Shown here one piece after another: positions 43,801 to 56,745 of a DNA stretch of 64,000 bases (position 1 is its first letter; each line of letters begins with the position of its first letter). Origin of the DNA: Gibbula magus (Eukaryota; Mollusca; Gastropoda; Trochida; Trochidae); contig OW388300.1 of assembly GCA_936450465.1 (NCBI GenBank), forward strand, positions 20,275,232 to 20,339,231, given 5' to 3'. Below the pieces are notes generated by a model. It had not been told where the DNA came from. It did no database searches and saw only the letters and a list, made by a program, of their open reading frames with translations. A program made the position numbers and the translations under genes.

Positions 43801-44255
43801 CGTCCGTCCGAGATAAAGGGGGCAGCGTATCTTAGCAACCGTTTAAGATAGGATAACCACATTTGGTGTGTGGCTTGAGGGTATCACTATCAATTAGATT
43901 TTCGGGAGTTACTGCCCTTGTTCCGTTTTTCAAAGGGGACAGCTTTTCTTAGAAACCGTTTAAGATAGGCTTGAGAGCATCAATGCCTTAAATGAAGTTC
44001 GAAAATTAGAAGCGCGCGATTATTTGTTTTGGACTTATTGACCTTGTTCCGATTTCGTAGACTCTGTTCATGGTATCTCCAAAGGGGACGGCTTTTATCA
44101 GATCTGTTGAAAATAGGAAACAAAATTTGGTGTGTGCCTTTAGGGCTTCTATACCTTAATGGAGAAAGAGAAAGAAAAGCATGCAATAATATTTTCTTGA
44201 GTTATTCCCCTTGTTCCAATTGGGCGGGGATGTTGATTACTATGTCTTCCTGTTT
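43795..44255 (+). repeat. Dispersed repeat R2, copy 2
   Basis: It starts CTCCGTCCGTCCGAGATAAA. Three diverged internal units share GGGGACGGCTTTTATCAGA, GTTTAAGATAGG and GTTACTGCCCTTGTTCCG or its variants. It aligns with 17940-18290. Confidence 0.6.
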
Positions 44256-44623
44256 ATAAACTAATAGTTTAGTTCAATTTTCTAGTGCATTCCATGGAAC
44301 TGTTCACACGACATTTATAGTTGCCGCTTACTTTGGTATGTTGAATCATCTAATGTCAGATATATCAGTGTTCAAAGATGTTAGAATTAATTCTAGATTT
44401 GGTAAGATGGGCTACGCTACATACTTAACAGTCAACGCAGAAATATATCGAAGTTAATACTGACTCGATTTAAAGCAATACACTTCAAATCATGGCGTTA
44501 CAAAACATATTGTGCAATATATCATCACGACATAATCTTAAAAAAAAAGTTCCTTTACCTGTGTTTCTTTGGACGAATTATTTGAGTTATTTGTTTTATT
44601 TATGTGGATAATACACAGTTAAA

Positions 44624-44722
44624 CACTTATTACATTGACAAATGGATTGCAGTGTTCCCTTTCTGAAAGAAAATAGTCGTTTCCGTCGATGGGGTCTTCC
44701 ATGTTAAGGAGCTTGAGATTCC
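44624..44722 (-). CDS. Candidate terminal exon of an unidentified minus-strand gene
   Basis: Preceded by the acceptor-like TTCTTCTTTTAG. Read in the phase left by the candidate exon at 44952-45101, it gives about 31 codons to a stop. A second frame is also open, so the coding evidence is weak. No polyadenylation signal was confirmed. Confidence 0.2.
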
Positions 44723-44951
44723 TAAAAGAAGAATATAAGCATGTAAATAAAGCAAGAAACGTTAGGTCAATTGGGATTTTTCAAGTGTATTTCATTTATA
44801 TCACGAGTAAGTGAAACAGTGACATGCACCATGTGGCCAATATAATATGCTGTTTTATTTTCTGTTTTTATCCCACGATATATAAAGTTAGAATTCAAAA
44901 GTTATAAAGAACGACATAAAAATGAGAAGAAAGTGATATAAAAGTGTTTAC

Positions 44952-45101
44952 CTTTTTGGTGTGTTAGAGGATAGAGGCTGCAGGGTCGTCTCACTGAACC
45001 CCCTATATTGTAACACAGCGTCCGAGTGATGTCCAGTACGACGTTACATACTAAATCCTTTCCCATAGACAGTTTGAGTACAATTTCGTTGCTGCAGTAA
45101 C
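44952..45101 (-). CDS. Candidate internal exon of an unidentified minus-strand gene
   Basis: A 150-nt open stretch between TTTTCCAG and AAAAAG|GTAAAC, phase 1 on both sides. It encodes a cysteine-spaced segment (YCSNEIVLKLSMGKDLVC, then TLCYNIGG and RRPCSLYPL). Four cysteines, soluble composition and good splice sites make it more exon-like than its surroundings. No family is recognised. Confidence 0.35.
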
Positions 45102-46001
45102 CTGGAAAATAAGTTTTATGCAATATAGACGTGATGCACATTAGCATATGCAACAATAGATATTACAACTCGTAAATTGATAAATACAGCTCAACTAACA
45201 AATTAACAGGATGGAAAAATATTTGAAATACAAAAACAATAACTATTATTAAATAAACCAATTTAATGAAAATAAGTATTGATTTTTTAAATACACATTT
45301 AAAAAAGTAAGGAGTAAAAAAGTAAAGTTACTTTTCTGAATAGTGTACTTGTCCTTGGACTGTCTTTGTTAAAGCCATTGTGTGAACTGATTCATTCTAA
45401 AAAAACGCTCAGTCTTTATAGGTAATGAAAACTATTAGAGCTCAATATTCTGAATTAAAACGTGCCTAAATCATGCATGTTCGCGATTCAAGCACGACGC
45501 TTATGCTGTAGCACGACTCGTACGTTTTATATAAAATATACGCCTCATGCATCTCGGATAATTAAGAAAGTCAGTGCTCAGTGCCGATGATGACGTCAAT
45601 GCCCATTTGAATATGGACATGAGAAATGTCACTGTTTTGCATTTTTTTGCATGTTGTGTTCCAGAGAAGGTTTCTCAAAGTTGCTTATATCATGTTAATT
45701 ATAATATAATAATATAATAATATTAATTTACCACAATGATGAATTGTACAACGATAAAGCAATCATGTGACAGGGTAGGCAGAGTTAAATCTTCTGAACA
45801 TGAAGTTATTGTCGCACGGCATGATGTAGGGAAACTGACGTTCTCATTTCTAAACTTTACATATGAAAACCAACATGTCCCAGCTGCTATATATCAATTT
45901 TAAAGTAAACGAGTCAGCTGTAAAATCCCCCAAACTTACCCTGTGTCTAAAACAATACGTCCAAACCATTAAATCCGAGATCCTCTCCCCCCAAAAAAGT
46001 T
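45102..46001. other. AT-rich, no supported feature
   Basis: AT-rich, with a TAATATAATAATATAATAATAT run near 45703-45725. Confidence 0.4.
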
Positions 46002-46190
46002 TTAAAGGTGCTGCAGCACGTGTTTTGCATATTTCATTATCTCAAATTTGTCATTTATTATTAAAGTGTATACACTATATTATAACATTAGAGGGTAAAA
46101 GAAAATGGTGAGACGTATAAAGCAACTCGTCGGTGTGAGAGGTAGACCTGTAGGTCATATGCCCATAATCTACAACAAAGACGAACAGGT
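46002..46190 (+). repeat. Diverged TTAA-1-like half element, second copy
   Basis: TTTAAAGGTGCTGCAGCACG at the left, and a body that aligns with 35041-35290. No right end is visible. Confidence 0.45.
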
Positions 46191-47665
46191 AAATGGTAAC
46201 AGTTTGCATGTTGTTTAACACAGAAATATTCGCGTAACAACCGAAGTCACAGCCGGTTAGGCAGTTAGTGTCACGAGCAGCCAGACATTGTTAAGACGAG
46301 AAGACGTATTTGTACATGTGTTCGTCATTCAAAGTTAAGAGCATGCTTTAGAAACGTACATTTTGAGATGTATAAATGGCACGCTTTGTCCCATTAAATT
46401 CATCGTTTTGACCGAATAAACAAAACCTGATGGAACAATGTTGAGAATAATCAAAGAATATTTATAAATGAAACTTATTTTTCGAAATCACGACAAAAAC
46501 ACACAAAGACAATTCTTTTTGTGAACACTTTTAAAGACGACAAAACACGAAAGCTGAAGCGATGGCGACCAGGCAAATATGATATTAGTACATGTTCTCG
46601 TTACGAAAGTATTAACTCTGTTATTTTCGAACGTATAACCTTCTTATATAAACGGATGCTTTGACTGCTATCACAAACACCATTTGTTTACTTCTAACAG
46701 CAAATGCAGTTTAATTTTCTTTAGCAGATAGGTCGCTTATATTTCCATTTTAAGAAAATCCAAACAGATTTCCGCATTGTTTCACATCAAAACCGCATTT
46801 GAAAAATTCCAAATCTTGTTTCTCCAATAATTAATGGTTGACTCGTTTTTGAACATGTGTTTTACATCATCATCAATATCCATAAATGTTTTAAATATGA
46901 GTTCCAATTACATAACAGACCAAGCCTGACTAAGACGGAGTATCTGATAATATCCTTTAGGTCGATAGAATCATCAGTTATCATCCATATTGGATTAGTT
47001 GTGTCGCATTCATGATCAACTAGTATCACTGTCAAACATCTTGTTGAACTTTTCGTTTTCCTGAATGTGAAATGTGTTAATGGGGTTGGAAATAAAGCAT
47101 GGTGGGTGTTTTTAATCATTCTGCTTTGAATGTTGTAAAATATCCTATTTCAATCATTGTCAATATTCTGCCATACAAATTAAAAATATACACGATGTAT
47201 TTGATATATTAGTCAAGTAATACTTAGCAACATTTAAAAAACCCATTTATAACGCCACAGGACAAGGGTAGCCTTCTTACCTATCTTTTACCAGTAAATA
47301 ATGTCCTCATTAAAATTGTCAAGTATTGAAAGGTTTAAGATATTTAATTATTGCATTTATAAAATGAGAACACATAAATAAACGATTAAACTCATCACCA
47401 ATGTCTTTACACTTGCAAAGTTTGAAAGTTCTATTATGTTTTTCATCTAGCTAGTAGATTTCAACTCCATGATCTGTTCCTAATATTAATTGGTGTGTAT
47501 ACTCAATGTCTTCCTCAATACACCTTAGTTATTAATCTATTGATATACAAATACGTTGATGTCACATAGAACTGCGTATAGTATAATCGTTGACAGGTGT
47601 AATGCAGATATGAACTATTGTCAGTATAAATTACAGATACCATTATAAGTTATAACATCAGTGGA

Positions 47666-47744
47666 GGGTGACATCTTAATTTATCAGACCCGCGTTAGTT
47701 TTTTATAAACACTAACAAGGGTCTGATAAATTACGATGTCACCC
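47666..47744. repeat. 79-bp hairpin
   Basis: GGGTGACATCTTAATTTATC pairs with GATAAATTACGATGTCACCC, and CAGACC with GGTCTG inside, around a TTTTTTATAAACA loop. It lies in the block of the left duplicate that the right duplicate lacks. Confidence 0.75.
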
Positions 47745-48507
47745 GAACAAACTGAATGCTATAAGTATTTATCTTACCACATGTCTCAAAATATCAGTAA
47801 AAACCAAAGAAAGAAACAGCTGATCGATCGACAAACTATGACCTTTAACTAGTGTCACGTGACATGGAATGATTGACGTGGATGCATGCTTTATTCATGT
47901 TGCGGGATACAAAACATTTATCACCCTCGGGAAGATCAGAAGTGTTTATTGATATTCTTTAATGGTCACGTGGACCAATCAGGGATCGACATTCTAACAT
48001 GAGGTAGGATAAAAGGTATTTGTACAGACAAAACGCAATCTCAATGTCACATTCAGACAATTTTATATTGAGATAACATACAATGGAGTTTAGTTTGCAA
48101 CATTAGTTTGCACATATACTTGTAATTAGAGCTTATGCATACCCTAAATAGATGTAATAGATAGAGTTAAGTAATACGGATATAGATAAATAAACAAACA
48201 GCTTCGTTGAATATGCAGTTACACCATCACCATATACACATGTACATAAATATGTACTTGTACATCAGTTCTAAAAAACAGCAACATTTACAAGGGCGTA
48301 ATCTGATCGCCGGGAAAATATAAACAAATCAACACATTAACAAACCATGTCATAGCAACTGATTTATACAATTATACTAAATATACATCTGAAGCTACAC
48401 AGTTAGTAACTATCAATGTATTTATGTTTCAAAATAAATATACTGAGAAAGGGAATTTTATGTTTATTGAATGTAGTCATTGATTATGTAGTCTGGAAAA
48501 AACACTT

Positions 48508-48743
48508 TTAAAGGGACACTACGTCGAGGATAAAAATGAGATAACTTTTACCTACGGTACCTATGCTGATTAACTTGTCTGCTAAAGAGTTACGCTTCGC
48601 TTCAATGTCTACATGCAGTAGTTTTTATTACTAATTACTTCAAATGTTTGAAATTGAAGGTCCGTGACTCATTACCAGACACGTTAATCAGCATAGGTAG
48701 ATAAATCTGATCTCATTTTATCCTCGACGCGGTGTTCCTTTAA
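48508..48743. mobile_element. TTAA-3 inverted-repeat element
   Basis: 236 bp flanked by TTAA. The arms, about 65 bp, pair AGGGACACTACGTCGAGGAT with the complement of AGGAACACCGCGTCGAGGAT, and continue to CCTATGCTGATTAAC. The collinear right duplicate near 59990-60010 lacks it, which confirms insertion after the duplication. Confidence 0.85.
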
Positions 48744-49092
48744 TTTTTTGCCTGTTGCAGGGTGGAGTAGGCCGGTTATATATGTGCGCAGTTTATAGAA
48801 TCAAGAATGTCTATAACAAGTTGGAAATTACATCTCTATCGTCGTCAACAATGTAATTACTATCACAAAGTTGTTTTTGTTGTAACTTTAGAAGTTAAAT
48901 CCATTTGCGAGCCTCCTGGCCCATGCATGCAGATTCTCCGTGAGTTATCACGACTGAAAGATGAGAAGCAGACAGCTAGTTGTTGAAGACAAAATGGTTG
49001 TTGTCACGTAAGAAGACAATGCCACATCTCATAAATATGCAATAACAACAGGAGTGTCCTCTTCATATCGGTTGGATAAACAGGGTTAATAC

Positions 49093-49221
49093 ATGCTTGT
49101 TGCGTCAGTATTGTCTTGTTTCATATTGTCCTGCTTCATATTGGTTTCACATGACGCATACAATTACTACTTTCTGATCGAACCTCAACTTTCCTCCACT
49201 AAGGAAATGCAGCAAGGTTGA
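49093..49221 (+). CDS. Short ORF with signal-peptide-like start, left duplicate
   Basis: 42 codons beginning MLVASVLSCFILSCFILVS, strongly hydrophobic, followed by a polar tail and stop. The right duplicate has MLVASLLSCFILSCFILVS at 60346 with a longer, different tail. It may be a first coding exon, a micropeptide or chance. No splice donor or promoter was identified. Confidence 0.25.
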   Translation: MLVASVLSCFILSCFILVSHDAYNYYFLIEPQLSSTKEMQQG

Positions 49222-49582
49222 ATTAATGGTTTCTGAACAATATTTCACAAGTCAAACATGTGCTTGATGAAAGTGTTGTTGCTAAAAGAAACGGTTCTTG
49301 GAACCTCTTAAGCCTGTTGTTAGTGAGAAGTAGTTAGTGAGAAGATTTTCTCCATCAACACCCCAATAACAACTGAAGGTTACTAACTGTTTATGAATAA
49401 TGAAGCCACAAACGAATTTCTTCTCACCTCTTGATGAGTATGTACTGCAAATAAAAACTATTCAAAGTAAACTTTTGAACTCGATCAGCAATTATCCAAA
49501 CAGATGACGTATCTTGGAACTGGTTACACTCTTTCAAGCTGGACGAACTTCAAATTGGAGCAAGTTATATTTCCAAATCCTG

Positions 49583-49915
49583 CTCCATTTCATTTACAAA
49601 CGTTTTATAAGATGAGATTTAAATTGAAAATGTGTGATTTATTAAGTGCACTATGTTGTGTAGACAAATAACAAATCATATAAAAGCAAGTCCTAGCCGT
49701 AATAAAGCATCTGTCCATGTATAGTACTATCTTGTAGTCTCTATAGAAAATCTCATACAGCAAGTTTTTTTTATAAAGTCAACTCCATTTGATTTTCAAA
49801 CGTTTTATAAGATAAGATTTAAATTGAAAATGTTTGATATATAGGTGCACTGTGTTTTGTAAACAATTACAAATCATATAAGTACTAGTCGTAATAAAGA
49901 ATCTGTCCATGTGTC
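49583..49915 (+). repeat. Tandem duplication of ~199 bp in the left duplicate
   Basis: CTCCATTTCATTTACAAACG at 49583 and CTCCATTTGATTTTCAAACG at 49782 each begin about 140 matching bp, ending near TAATAAAG.ATCTGTCCATG. The right duplicate has one unit near 60950-61070. Confidence 0.75.
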
Positions 49916-50064
49916 TCTAATGATTAAGTCAGTAACAAAAAATCAGTAACACTTGTATAACACTCTAACAGAGGATTATAGTTACTGACAGATGAACTGG
50001 TCATAAACGTGGAGTCTGTGATTTATGATAATTATCTGTTAGCTTATTAATTTAACGCATGAAG

Positions 50065-50516
50065 TTAATCATAACTTCCCGATTGAAACCGGACGCTGGC
50101 AAGATATTCCAAAACATGAACGTTTATGTAACTTATGTAATTCACCAGCTATAGGAGACGAGTTTCACTATCTCTTTCGATGTGAAGCTCTTCTCCAACA
50201 ACGTATCAAGTATATCCCAGACAATCTTATGAAATTTTCTAACCTTTTAGCAATGAAACAATTATTGACCACAACAAAGATTAAGTATTTAAAACAGTTG
50301 TCATTATTTATAAATCATGTCCTTAAGATCACTAAAACTCTTAGTTAGTATTTGCACATTGTACATATTTATTGCCCTACTTGTATTTTGTATCTGCATG
50401 ATATGTGTATATGCATACGCCATCTTGATGAATTTATTCTGTATATAAATGTGAATGTATTATGCTCATGTACCACCGAAGGTGGAATTGAGTTAATAAA
50501 AACCTTGAACCTTGAA
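50065..50516 (+). mobile_element. LINE-beta, copy 2, 3' fragment
   Basis: It starts TTAATCATAACTTCCCG and ends AATAAAAACCTTGAACCTTG plus AA. The frame 50065-50348 encodes the same C-terminal cysteine domain (FPIETGRWQDIPKHERLC) and differs from copy 1 at only two or three residues. The right duplicate near 61189 shows the empty site, TTTAACGCACAAATCGTCAG. Confidence 0.85.
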
Positions 50517-51769
50517 TAGTCAGATGAATATTGTAAGTATACCAACCTCATATTTCTAAAATGAATATCCCTACACGACGCTAGAACAAAGTCAATTTGG
50601 TCCAAAATTCGTTGATTAAAATACAAACATTCCTTCATGAGGTACAACGACATTAAGGATGATATAAAATATGAAACTAAATGCTCATCACTCATGTGTT
50701 AACATCATCAATGTATGAATATTCCTTAGGTGCATCTTGCAGTAATCCGTGCTTGGTGATTTAATAACATTATTAGGATTTGGAAAATCAAAGTAAATGA
50801 AAATCACTCAAGCAGAAATCGTCAAGAATCAGATATCACATTTAATTGTAAATGATGTGTAATGAATGCAAACTGTCATTTATGAGTTACGTGTCCATAT
50901 AACTGACAATATTTAGCTTCTTGTTTTGCTAAGAAAACACACTTAAGAAGAATCCCCAAAGATATTAGGACTTTATCATGTATTTAATTCGACAGGACAG
51001 GAAAACCTTCAACTCAAGGCTTTGGGTTAAGGCTGACATTAGCAGAGGTTGTGCCATGCAAGGGGACCCAAGGTCTCATTTCACACAGTCATTTATAAAA
51101 CATTGTACTGCTTTTCATCACAGGCAGTGGTCATTCAGTAAACTAAATCATAATGAACATACAGTTGGAGTGTCCTGATGTTATGAGTTACTGTTTAGGT
51201 ATTAGGAATTCAACATGTATTTTATTAATTTAATTGGTGTTGATACTTTTTGTCCATTAAACTGACAAACAAAACCATCCAACGTTTACTCTTTTCTCTT
51301 CTCTCACAAAGCTCGAGGTTAATCTAGCCTAGTATTAGGTTTGTGCTACTGACGTTACTGTTGAGGCAGTACCTCCTGGTCAGTAACATTATGAGACATG
51401 ATGCAACAATTCAGTGTAACAGTTGTTAAATCTGGTCGGTGATCATGATACATTGATGGTGCTGAAAAACTCCAGAGAGTGTTAACTTATCGCCAAACAA
51501 ATAAACAATTCTGATTGTGTTCAGAGTTGATGGAGATATTATAAATGCAAACCAGTTATATTGTGGACAGGGACAATGAAGGTTCTTATTGTAATGTTGT
51601 CACCAACAGTGCCTGATGAAGTCGTGTTCTACTCTCATGGGGCGGTCAGATGCAGTAAATCCATAAACTTACTCACTTTAAATAGTACTTCGATTAAGAT
51701 TTTCTAGACAATTCAAGTCTCTAAAGAGATTTCTTCATATTTTTCCGTCATGCATTCGCCCCCTTGGTG

Positions 51770-51937
51770 ACAGGAAGGAATTGACAATTCCTTTCTATTG
51801 TCAAATCTATTGTAATAGTATGATGACACGAAGAAATTGACAAATCCTTTCTATTGGCAGATCTATTGTAATAGTATGGTGACACGAAGAAATTGACAAA
51901 TCCTTTCTATTGTCAGATCTACTTTATATACCATTGG
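51770..51937 (+). repeat. Three 56-bp tandem units
   Basis: Units begin GACACGAAGAAATTGACAAA and share TCTATTGTAATAGTATG. The right duplicate has one decayed unit near 63456-63515. Confidence 0.8.
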
Positions 51938-51960
51938 TCTGATTCTAACATAAGTCTATT

Positions 51961-53058
51961 CCTTTTCTTCGCACTTTCAATTGCTGATTTACAGTTATAT
52001 TGCGTATTGAAACAAATGTTTTGAAAAATTAATTCACACTGAGATCACCAAAAAATGTATATTTGCCTTAGTATTCCTAACAATAATCACAAGGATTATA
52101 AATAGACGTTAATCTATTCTAATATCGTTTATCATTATTGTCTTTGCCTACTCCAGGTATGAATTTACATCATCAGTCTTCAACATTTTTAAACAGTAAA
52201 TTCAAAAAGTCTTTTAAACATATGTACGTGATTAAATTTCTGCTGATAACCGACAATGACAAAGTGCCATTGAAGTCCGAATGGCAATGAATTACTCTTG
52301 TACGTTTTGTCCATATTAGTCTTCTTCAGCTAATGAAGTGAAAAAAGGTCCAAGCGTGTGTTCAATCATCATCGATATTATTCATCTCAACAGCTTCTCA
52401 TTACAACACTAAATCATCAGGGTGAAATACATCAACACACGACATTATGATATTTTTTTTATCTAAATTTGCAAAAGATAAAACAATGATCGCATGCTTT
52501 CTACAAATACAAGCAGGTCGTGTTTGCATTGATTGCAATATCTCTGGTCATCATATGACACGTTTCATTCTGTTAACAGAACCAATATTCACAAACGCAA
52601 AAAGGGGCAAAGTGTCTGCAATCAAAACTCAAATTACATGTAAAGTTAAATATTATTTATTGCATGTGTCCCCCTACTGTTTCCTCGTGATAAGGAAAGC
52701 AAATTTGTTGTCAATAATATTTTGTAGTCCTAATTAAGTTATTAATTTGTTTTTAGTAATAGCTAGTTTCTGTCAATATTCGTAGAAGGATTTAAATTGG
52801 CCTTACAAAGGACAGCTTCTCCAGTTTTAAAGTTGGCGTACATTTTCTAAACAAACTGAAAAAAAAATGTATTTCAGAATTAATTACATCGTTTCTTTTA
52901 CAACGTTTTTCTATGAGGCAGTTACATAGAGGATGCCAAACGACCTTCCATATAATCCCATTATTTTAAAACGAGTTAATGGTTTGGTATTGAAGTTGAG
53001 TTTGATAACAAATCATTTATGAGTTTAATAACAATTATATTAGATGGAAGTGAGTTTA
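51961..53058. other. No recognised feature
   Basis: AT-rich. A 96-codon frame at 52447-52737 has no family signature. Confidence 0.4.
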
Positions 53059-53557
53059 TTAAAGGTACATCCATTGTGTTGTTGGGGGTTAAATACGCCA
53101 AACGTTATAAATTATCCTATTTTATCGAGAAGAACCAACTGTTACGGAAAACTACCATTTTGATGATAATCGACTAAGTATATTGACGATATTAAGGTAA
53201 AAGTATCGACTTCTGATCGAAAACCGGACAATGCACCGCGTGTGGCGCGCGCCAATGAGTCAAACGTAATTTTGGAATCTTATTTAAACCAGACAAACTA
53301 ACAGATTTGGGTTGATAATGTTCAATAGGCCATATAACTACTGTGCATGTAAATAGGACGTGCACTTTCGGTTTCTGCACATGCATTATGATGTTACTCG
53401 ATTTTAATTGGAAACTAGTAATTATGATATGTTTGGCGAATGGGATGAATATGTAAGCTTAGTGTGAATTTTTTTGTATTGTAAACAGCACACATGGTGT
53501 GTTGGAACGTATTAAAGCCAAATAAAATTGTATGAAACACAGTGGATGCACCTTTAA
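53059..53557 (+). mobile_element. TTAA-2 element, copy 3 (best preserved)
   Basis: 499 bp bounded by TTAA. The arms AGGTACATCCATTGTGTT and the complement of AGGTGCATCCACTGTGTT differ at two bases. The inner landmark GTGTGGCGCGCGCCAATGAG includes a GGCGCGCGCC palindrome. This copy defines the family. Confidence 0.85.
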
Positions 53558-56499
53558 TCTGTATATTATCCAAATTGATGAAGTCGAAAAATAATGTCAC
53601 AAACACATATTATTAGAAAGGAAATACAACACTTAACATCTCTGCACCAATCACAGACGTCAGCAGGCTATAGACGTGACGTGTTATTGTTCTGAACCGA
53701 GCAAAGATAGCTCCTCTACATACTGGACACAGTTGAACACCGAGACAAGATATACTGTCTATCGTCACGTCAGATGGATGGTAATGTGAACAGATTCATG
53801 AATAACAACAGCACATGCATAACCATGTACTGTAAGATGTATTTTTTTCAGTCCAAAAATCTTCCTGAATATGGTGAATAGATGTTTTCCTGTCCTGAGT
53901 TCTGTCATGGGTAACGATTGCAGACAGCTGGATAAAATCATCACGTTTAGCCCTCAGTAAGCCAGCTTATTTTTTCAGAATGAAACACAACCTAACATAC
54001 GTTTTGTATTGTAAAGAATATATTCTGCTTCAAGAAGGATTATAATAATAGATAATGTCCAGGTGGAATACATTATATAAAGTGAAAGATATAGTATATA
54101 AAAAAACAACTTTTTTTCGTAAAAATAACAGGTTTTAGCACATCTCTTAATAAGTACATCAATATAAATTCAGACTTTAGAGTTAACGTGATATGCTCTC
54201 TGCTGATTGAATTAAACTAGGTCATTTGACCAGTATACGTTCTCATAAACACAAGATTGACAGCTGAAAAGGATAACCTTCATAACCTGACGTTTACATA
54301 AAATGACCTGGAGTACTACTTTATCACTGTATTATTTCGCAATTATGACACTACTATCACATGCTCTTTTCTTGATTGAAAAACAACATGTTTTAGAACC
54401 AAACAAAATTATGAATATTTCCTGTGAACTACGTTTTGCGCGTGGTGACACTTAAGTGATGCGTCGTTATTGTGGGCGGAGCTTAGCGCCTGATCTAAGA
54501 CAATACTAAACATTTGTTTTATCATACACTGCACATTTTTTTCAGTGCTTTTTTTATTCTCAAAAGTTTATTTACTGATTAGACAATCTCCGGCATTTAT
54601 ACCAGTTTAAATTGCAACTTTCAAACCGTTTATAAGCCAAAAAACAAACACATTATGAAATCTATTTCTTAAATAAGGTCCCAGGATGAAATGATATGAC
54701 TTATTCAACAAAAGCTTAAAAGGAATACCGTAGTTTTCAATATAGGAGCATTAAATAATTCATGTTATGACCAATATACTATACTGGAAAGAACAAGTAA
54801 GGGATATTTAATTGTTTATCATTGATACTTCATGAGTGTGTCAGTGAATATATTGATTTTCATTAATAATTTCATAATTTGCATATTTCTCTAATTAACA
54901 TTGCTATCTAGCAATACAACTTATTAATGTTGGAGTGGTTCTATGACGGTCGTGTTGAGTACGTCATGGTCACATCCTTTCTTCTTAAGAATTTAATTGC
55001 GGCGTTAATCAGTTATACTTCCATGAAAACTTCTGTAACTGGCATCGTATATGTAGGTTCATAGGCCGGAGCTGAGAATACTTTATTGAAAGGGACATTA
55101 TGGATTATTCAACTCATATTTCCAATTGTCATATCATCAACTCGTGTAACAATTCACAATAAATAGGTTTATCCTTAATTGTATTGCTAGTTATAATAGC
55201 TCATTGTAAGTAATATTTATTAGTTCAAGTTGTTTTGAGCTAAAAATACTGACAATAAGCCGCATATAACATAATTATTATAGCTCTAAATTTAAATTTG
55301 AATTTAGTCGAACGCGTAGCTTGAGGCTTTAAATGGATAATTGAGAGCTATAAGAGCAATGGAGCTATCCTGAAATCGTTCAATGAACCTGACATGTGTG
55401 GTGTTGCTTCCGGTAGTCATTTTAATCAAATTTATGTACCTGACATCTGATCTGTAAAGCTCATATGCCGGAGGTACAACGGTGTCATTAGCAATCCTGA
55501 GTTATAAGAACAGGCAGATACCTTATTCGCACTTTATTCCCCAGCAGACTTGAGTTAATTAGAAAAAGGGATTAAAACAATTTTACAAAATGCCTTCAAG
55601 TGCTGGGTTATGAAGTAAAGGTCAGTCCTGATTTGAAAGCAACGATTTTTAAAGGTGAAGTTTCCGTTATTTGTTTTTGGACATTATGGGAAATGAAGTA
55701 TTCCCTCCCGATTTGTGTTCCATCTCCTATAACATCTTCAAAACGACAAATGCTTCAGAGGAAATTCATGACAGTGCAACCTTTCTTTAAAGGTTAACAA
55801 AATAATATCCGGTTTACCCCCAATTAATTACCGAAGAACAAATAGGACTATAAAGGTGATGTTCACCTGCATTGCCAAAACGATTTTTTTACGGTTTGCT
55901 ATCACTTTGATATTGACAAAAGTGTCAGTGGAAGTTTTAGTAATGTGGAGTAATTTTTTCGAGATCTATAATGTCTCTGTTTACCTCAAATATCACAAGA
56001 TAACAGGAAAATACAAATACTTGTTGGGCTTTTATACAAGGTCCACTCTTCTTGTACTTTTGATTAAAAGGACAACACAGAAGGCAGTTTCTATATTTGA
56101 TCTATGTTGCTGAGTTGCCTTTTAACTCGATTTCATGTTTGAGTAAATTGCGACACGAGCTTGGTAACGGTGTTAGTAACGTTGTATCTCATAACGATAA
56201 TGAAGGTCAACTGCAACGTGTATGTTCTCATTAAACCAACTTCTAAAATGCGTCTCAAAGAAAATCTTCAATGGGTTCTAACAAGAGCATCCCCAATCAC
56301 GCTTAAATAATTGGATGACCATAAACATGACACAGAATGTAACTAGACACTACATTCAGAGAGAAGCGACCATTACCAGGAACTAGAATTAAGCTAGGTA
56401 TGTGGATAGAGATACAGGAGTTGCTGTAATGTGTGCAACACATAATAATGGTAATCAAAATCTAAAACGTCGAGTTTCAGCTGTGCTGTTATCAGGGGT
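53558..56499. other. AT-rich, no gene seen
   Basis: Frames at 55600-55797 and 55856-56113 lack splice support or family motifs. No repeat ends were recognised. Confidence 0.4.
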
Positions 56500-56745
56500 T
56501 TACAAGCGATATTTTTACCATGTTCTAACAAAAGCTGACATACATGTTGCTAGAAAGTCACCTCCAACACAATCGTTACCAAGGTACCAAATTTGAACAG
56601 CTTGAAAAATAGAGGCACCTTTTGAATAACGTCACTATCGAAGGGTGCCATCATAAGTCTCTCAAATCATGTCGCAATGTGGAGCAGGAATCACTCTTCA
56701 AAATCTCACTTTATCTCGCATTGAAATGGTCACCCGTCCATGCCA
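56500..56745 (-). mobile_element. SINE-1, copy 2, old and reversed
   Basis: On the minus strand it follows SINE-1 copy 1 from GGGTGACCA through GTGATTCCTGCTCCACA, GAGAGACTTATGATG, CAAAAGGTGCCTCT, GGTACCTTGGTA, GGAGGTGACTTTCTAGCAAC and ATGTCAGCTTTTGTTAGA. The ends are lost and divergence is high. Confidence 0.65.

Larger units (their letters stand above)
46850..51960 (+). repeat. Segmental duplication, left copy
   Basis: Collinear blocks match 59455-63560. Examples are GTGTTTTACATCATCATC near 46857, AAATAAATATACTGAGAAAGGG near 48434, TTACATCTCTATCGTCGTCAA near 48828, CATGCTTGTTGCGTCA near 49092, GCATCTTGCAGTAATCCGTGC near 50731 and CATGCAAGGGGACC near 51055. Divergence is moderate, with indels. 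This copy has extra material at 47125-48290, 48508-48743 and 50065-50516, plus local tandem duplications. Confidence 0.85.

Noticed and set aside
55600..56113. Two adjacent plus-strand frames of 65 and 85 codons
   Set aside because: AT-driven composition, no splice sites in register, no recognisable motif, and no second copy in the window.
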